Origin: Asterionellopsis glacialis
Lineage: Eukaryota; Bacillariophyta; Plagiogrammaphyceae; Rhaphoneidales; Asterionellopsidaceae
Direction of reading: 5' to 3'
DNA: 17,119 nucleotides
Assembly (NCBI GenBank): GCA_014885115.2
Contig: WKLE02001170.1
Coordinates: forward strand, 4,063 to 21,181
In this document: one piece after another, positions 16,714-17,119 of the stretch
How positions within the stretch are numbered: the first letter of the stretch is position 1
How the letters are laid out: the number at the start of each line of letters is the position of its first letter
Translations under genes and position numbers: made by a program
The notes under the pieces: generated by a model
The model's input: only the letters and a program-made list of their open reading frames with translations
Told to the model about the DNA's origin: nothing
The model's database searches: none

Positions 16714-17000
16714 TGAGAATATGTATCGCGATGGTACTTCCACGACTCACACGCATATTCTTTTCAGACAATACCGGTACTTGTAATTCGACAGATTATC
16801 AAGACACTCACTGTACGAGAAAAAAAAATAACTTCCTTGTTGGGAATCAATCATACTTGACAACAATGAATGCTGTCAAATTGAACTCCAAGTGAGAATA
16901 CGCGCTTGGTGGCGGTACATTCACGACTCACGACTCACGACCCAATTTTCTTTCCAGACTATTATTAACTCTACAGGTCCTCAAGACACAGCTTGTAGGT
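16714..17000 (+). repeat. Diverged tandem duplication, about 107-bp units 180 bp apart
   Basis: The unit at 16714-16819 and the unit at 16893-17000 share in order TGAGAATA, GGTAC-TTCCACGACTCAC or its variant, TTCTTT-CAGAC (TTCTTTTCAGAC / TTCTTTCCAGAC), and TCAAGACAC. The second unit also contains an internal CACGACT array (three partial units, 16922-16941). Both carry a pyrimidine-rich CAG resembling a splice acceptor, so they may be duplicated 5' ends of genes. Confidence 0.65.
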
Positions 17001-17119
17001 AGGCTACTTCTCAAAAGTTTCTATTTGACACTGGCTGGTGTGCTGTTGGTTGTTGACAGCCTACAAACTAAAAAATAATGTGAACGATATATTGCTATAA
17101 GCCCTACGGTAAACCTCTA

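Larger units (their letters stand above)
16495..17119. other. Upstream region of four-TM gene; right-edge spacer
   Basis: About 625 bases with the promoter of the leftward four-TM gene, a TG microsatellite and a diverged tandem duplication (16714-16819 and 16893-17000). A 60-codon frame at 16713-16895 coincides with the first duplicate and has no domain, so it is not called. A rightward gene may begin beyond the edge. Confidence 0.6.

Noticed and set aside
16713..16895. 60-codon plus-strand open frame
   Set aside because: Coincides with a duplicated noncoding-looking unit whose second copy does not keep the frame.
1..17119. CRISPR array, insertion sequence or prokaryotic operon
   Set aside because: No regular spacer-repeat array, no transposase frame, and multiple spliceosomal introns show eukaryotic nuclear DNA.

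Overview
The window looks like nuclear DNA from a photosynthetic stramenopile, most likely a pennate diatom. The supporting signs are short GT-AG introns (82-159 nt, plus one of 377 nt), AT-leaning spacers, Asn-, Ser- and Asp-rich low-complexity tracts inside conserved proteins, and a nucleus-encoded bacterial-type translation initiation factor IF-2. The IF-2 leader resembles the bipartite plastid-targeting presequence of diatoms. The genus is an inference; I could not run a search. Nothing indicates an operon, phage, CRISPR array or prokaryotic origin.

Layout, left to right. (1) 3-1823 (+), 5' end cut by the window edge: a multi-domain membrane protein with an Mpo1/DUF962-like N-terminus, a middle segment with an HxD...H pattern, and a PEMT-like phospholipid methyltransferase C-terminus. 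(2) 2110-3960 (-), convergent with it: a large SAM-methyltransferase-like protein with extensive Asn-rich tracts. (3) 3961-5643: a gene-free stretch rich in short repeats and palindromes (TACCAGGTAC family). (4) 5644-6447 (+): a two-exon, 214-residue SET-domain-like protein. (5) 6448-7838: a gene-free stretch holding a second copy of a 21-nt dispersed repeat and an inverted repeat. (6) 7839-11272 (-): six-exon organellar, probably plastid, IF-2 (895 aa). (7) 11273-12223: spacer with two hairpins and another TACCAGGTAC copy. (8) 12224-13537 (-): NAD-dependent glycerol-3-phosphate dehydrogenase with an N-terminal extension. (9) 13538-14352: divergent promoter region with a 14-bp palindrome. (10) 14353-15357 (+): polytopic membrane protein of unknown function. 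(11) 15841-16494 (-): four-TM, Cys-rich membrane protein. (12) 16495-17119: spacer with a TG microsatellite and a diverged tandem duplication.

The genes do not form an obvious pathway cluster. Two touch glycerolipid metabolism (the PEMT-like fusion and glycerol-3-phosphate dehydrogenase), but they are about 10 kb apart and on opposite strands. The most unusual items are the three-part lipid-enzyme fusion, the IF-2 with a long Gly/Arg/Pro-rich N-terminal domain, and the TACCAGGTAC and 21-nt repeats in the spacers. I did not find a clearly new multi-gene system.
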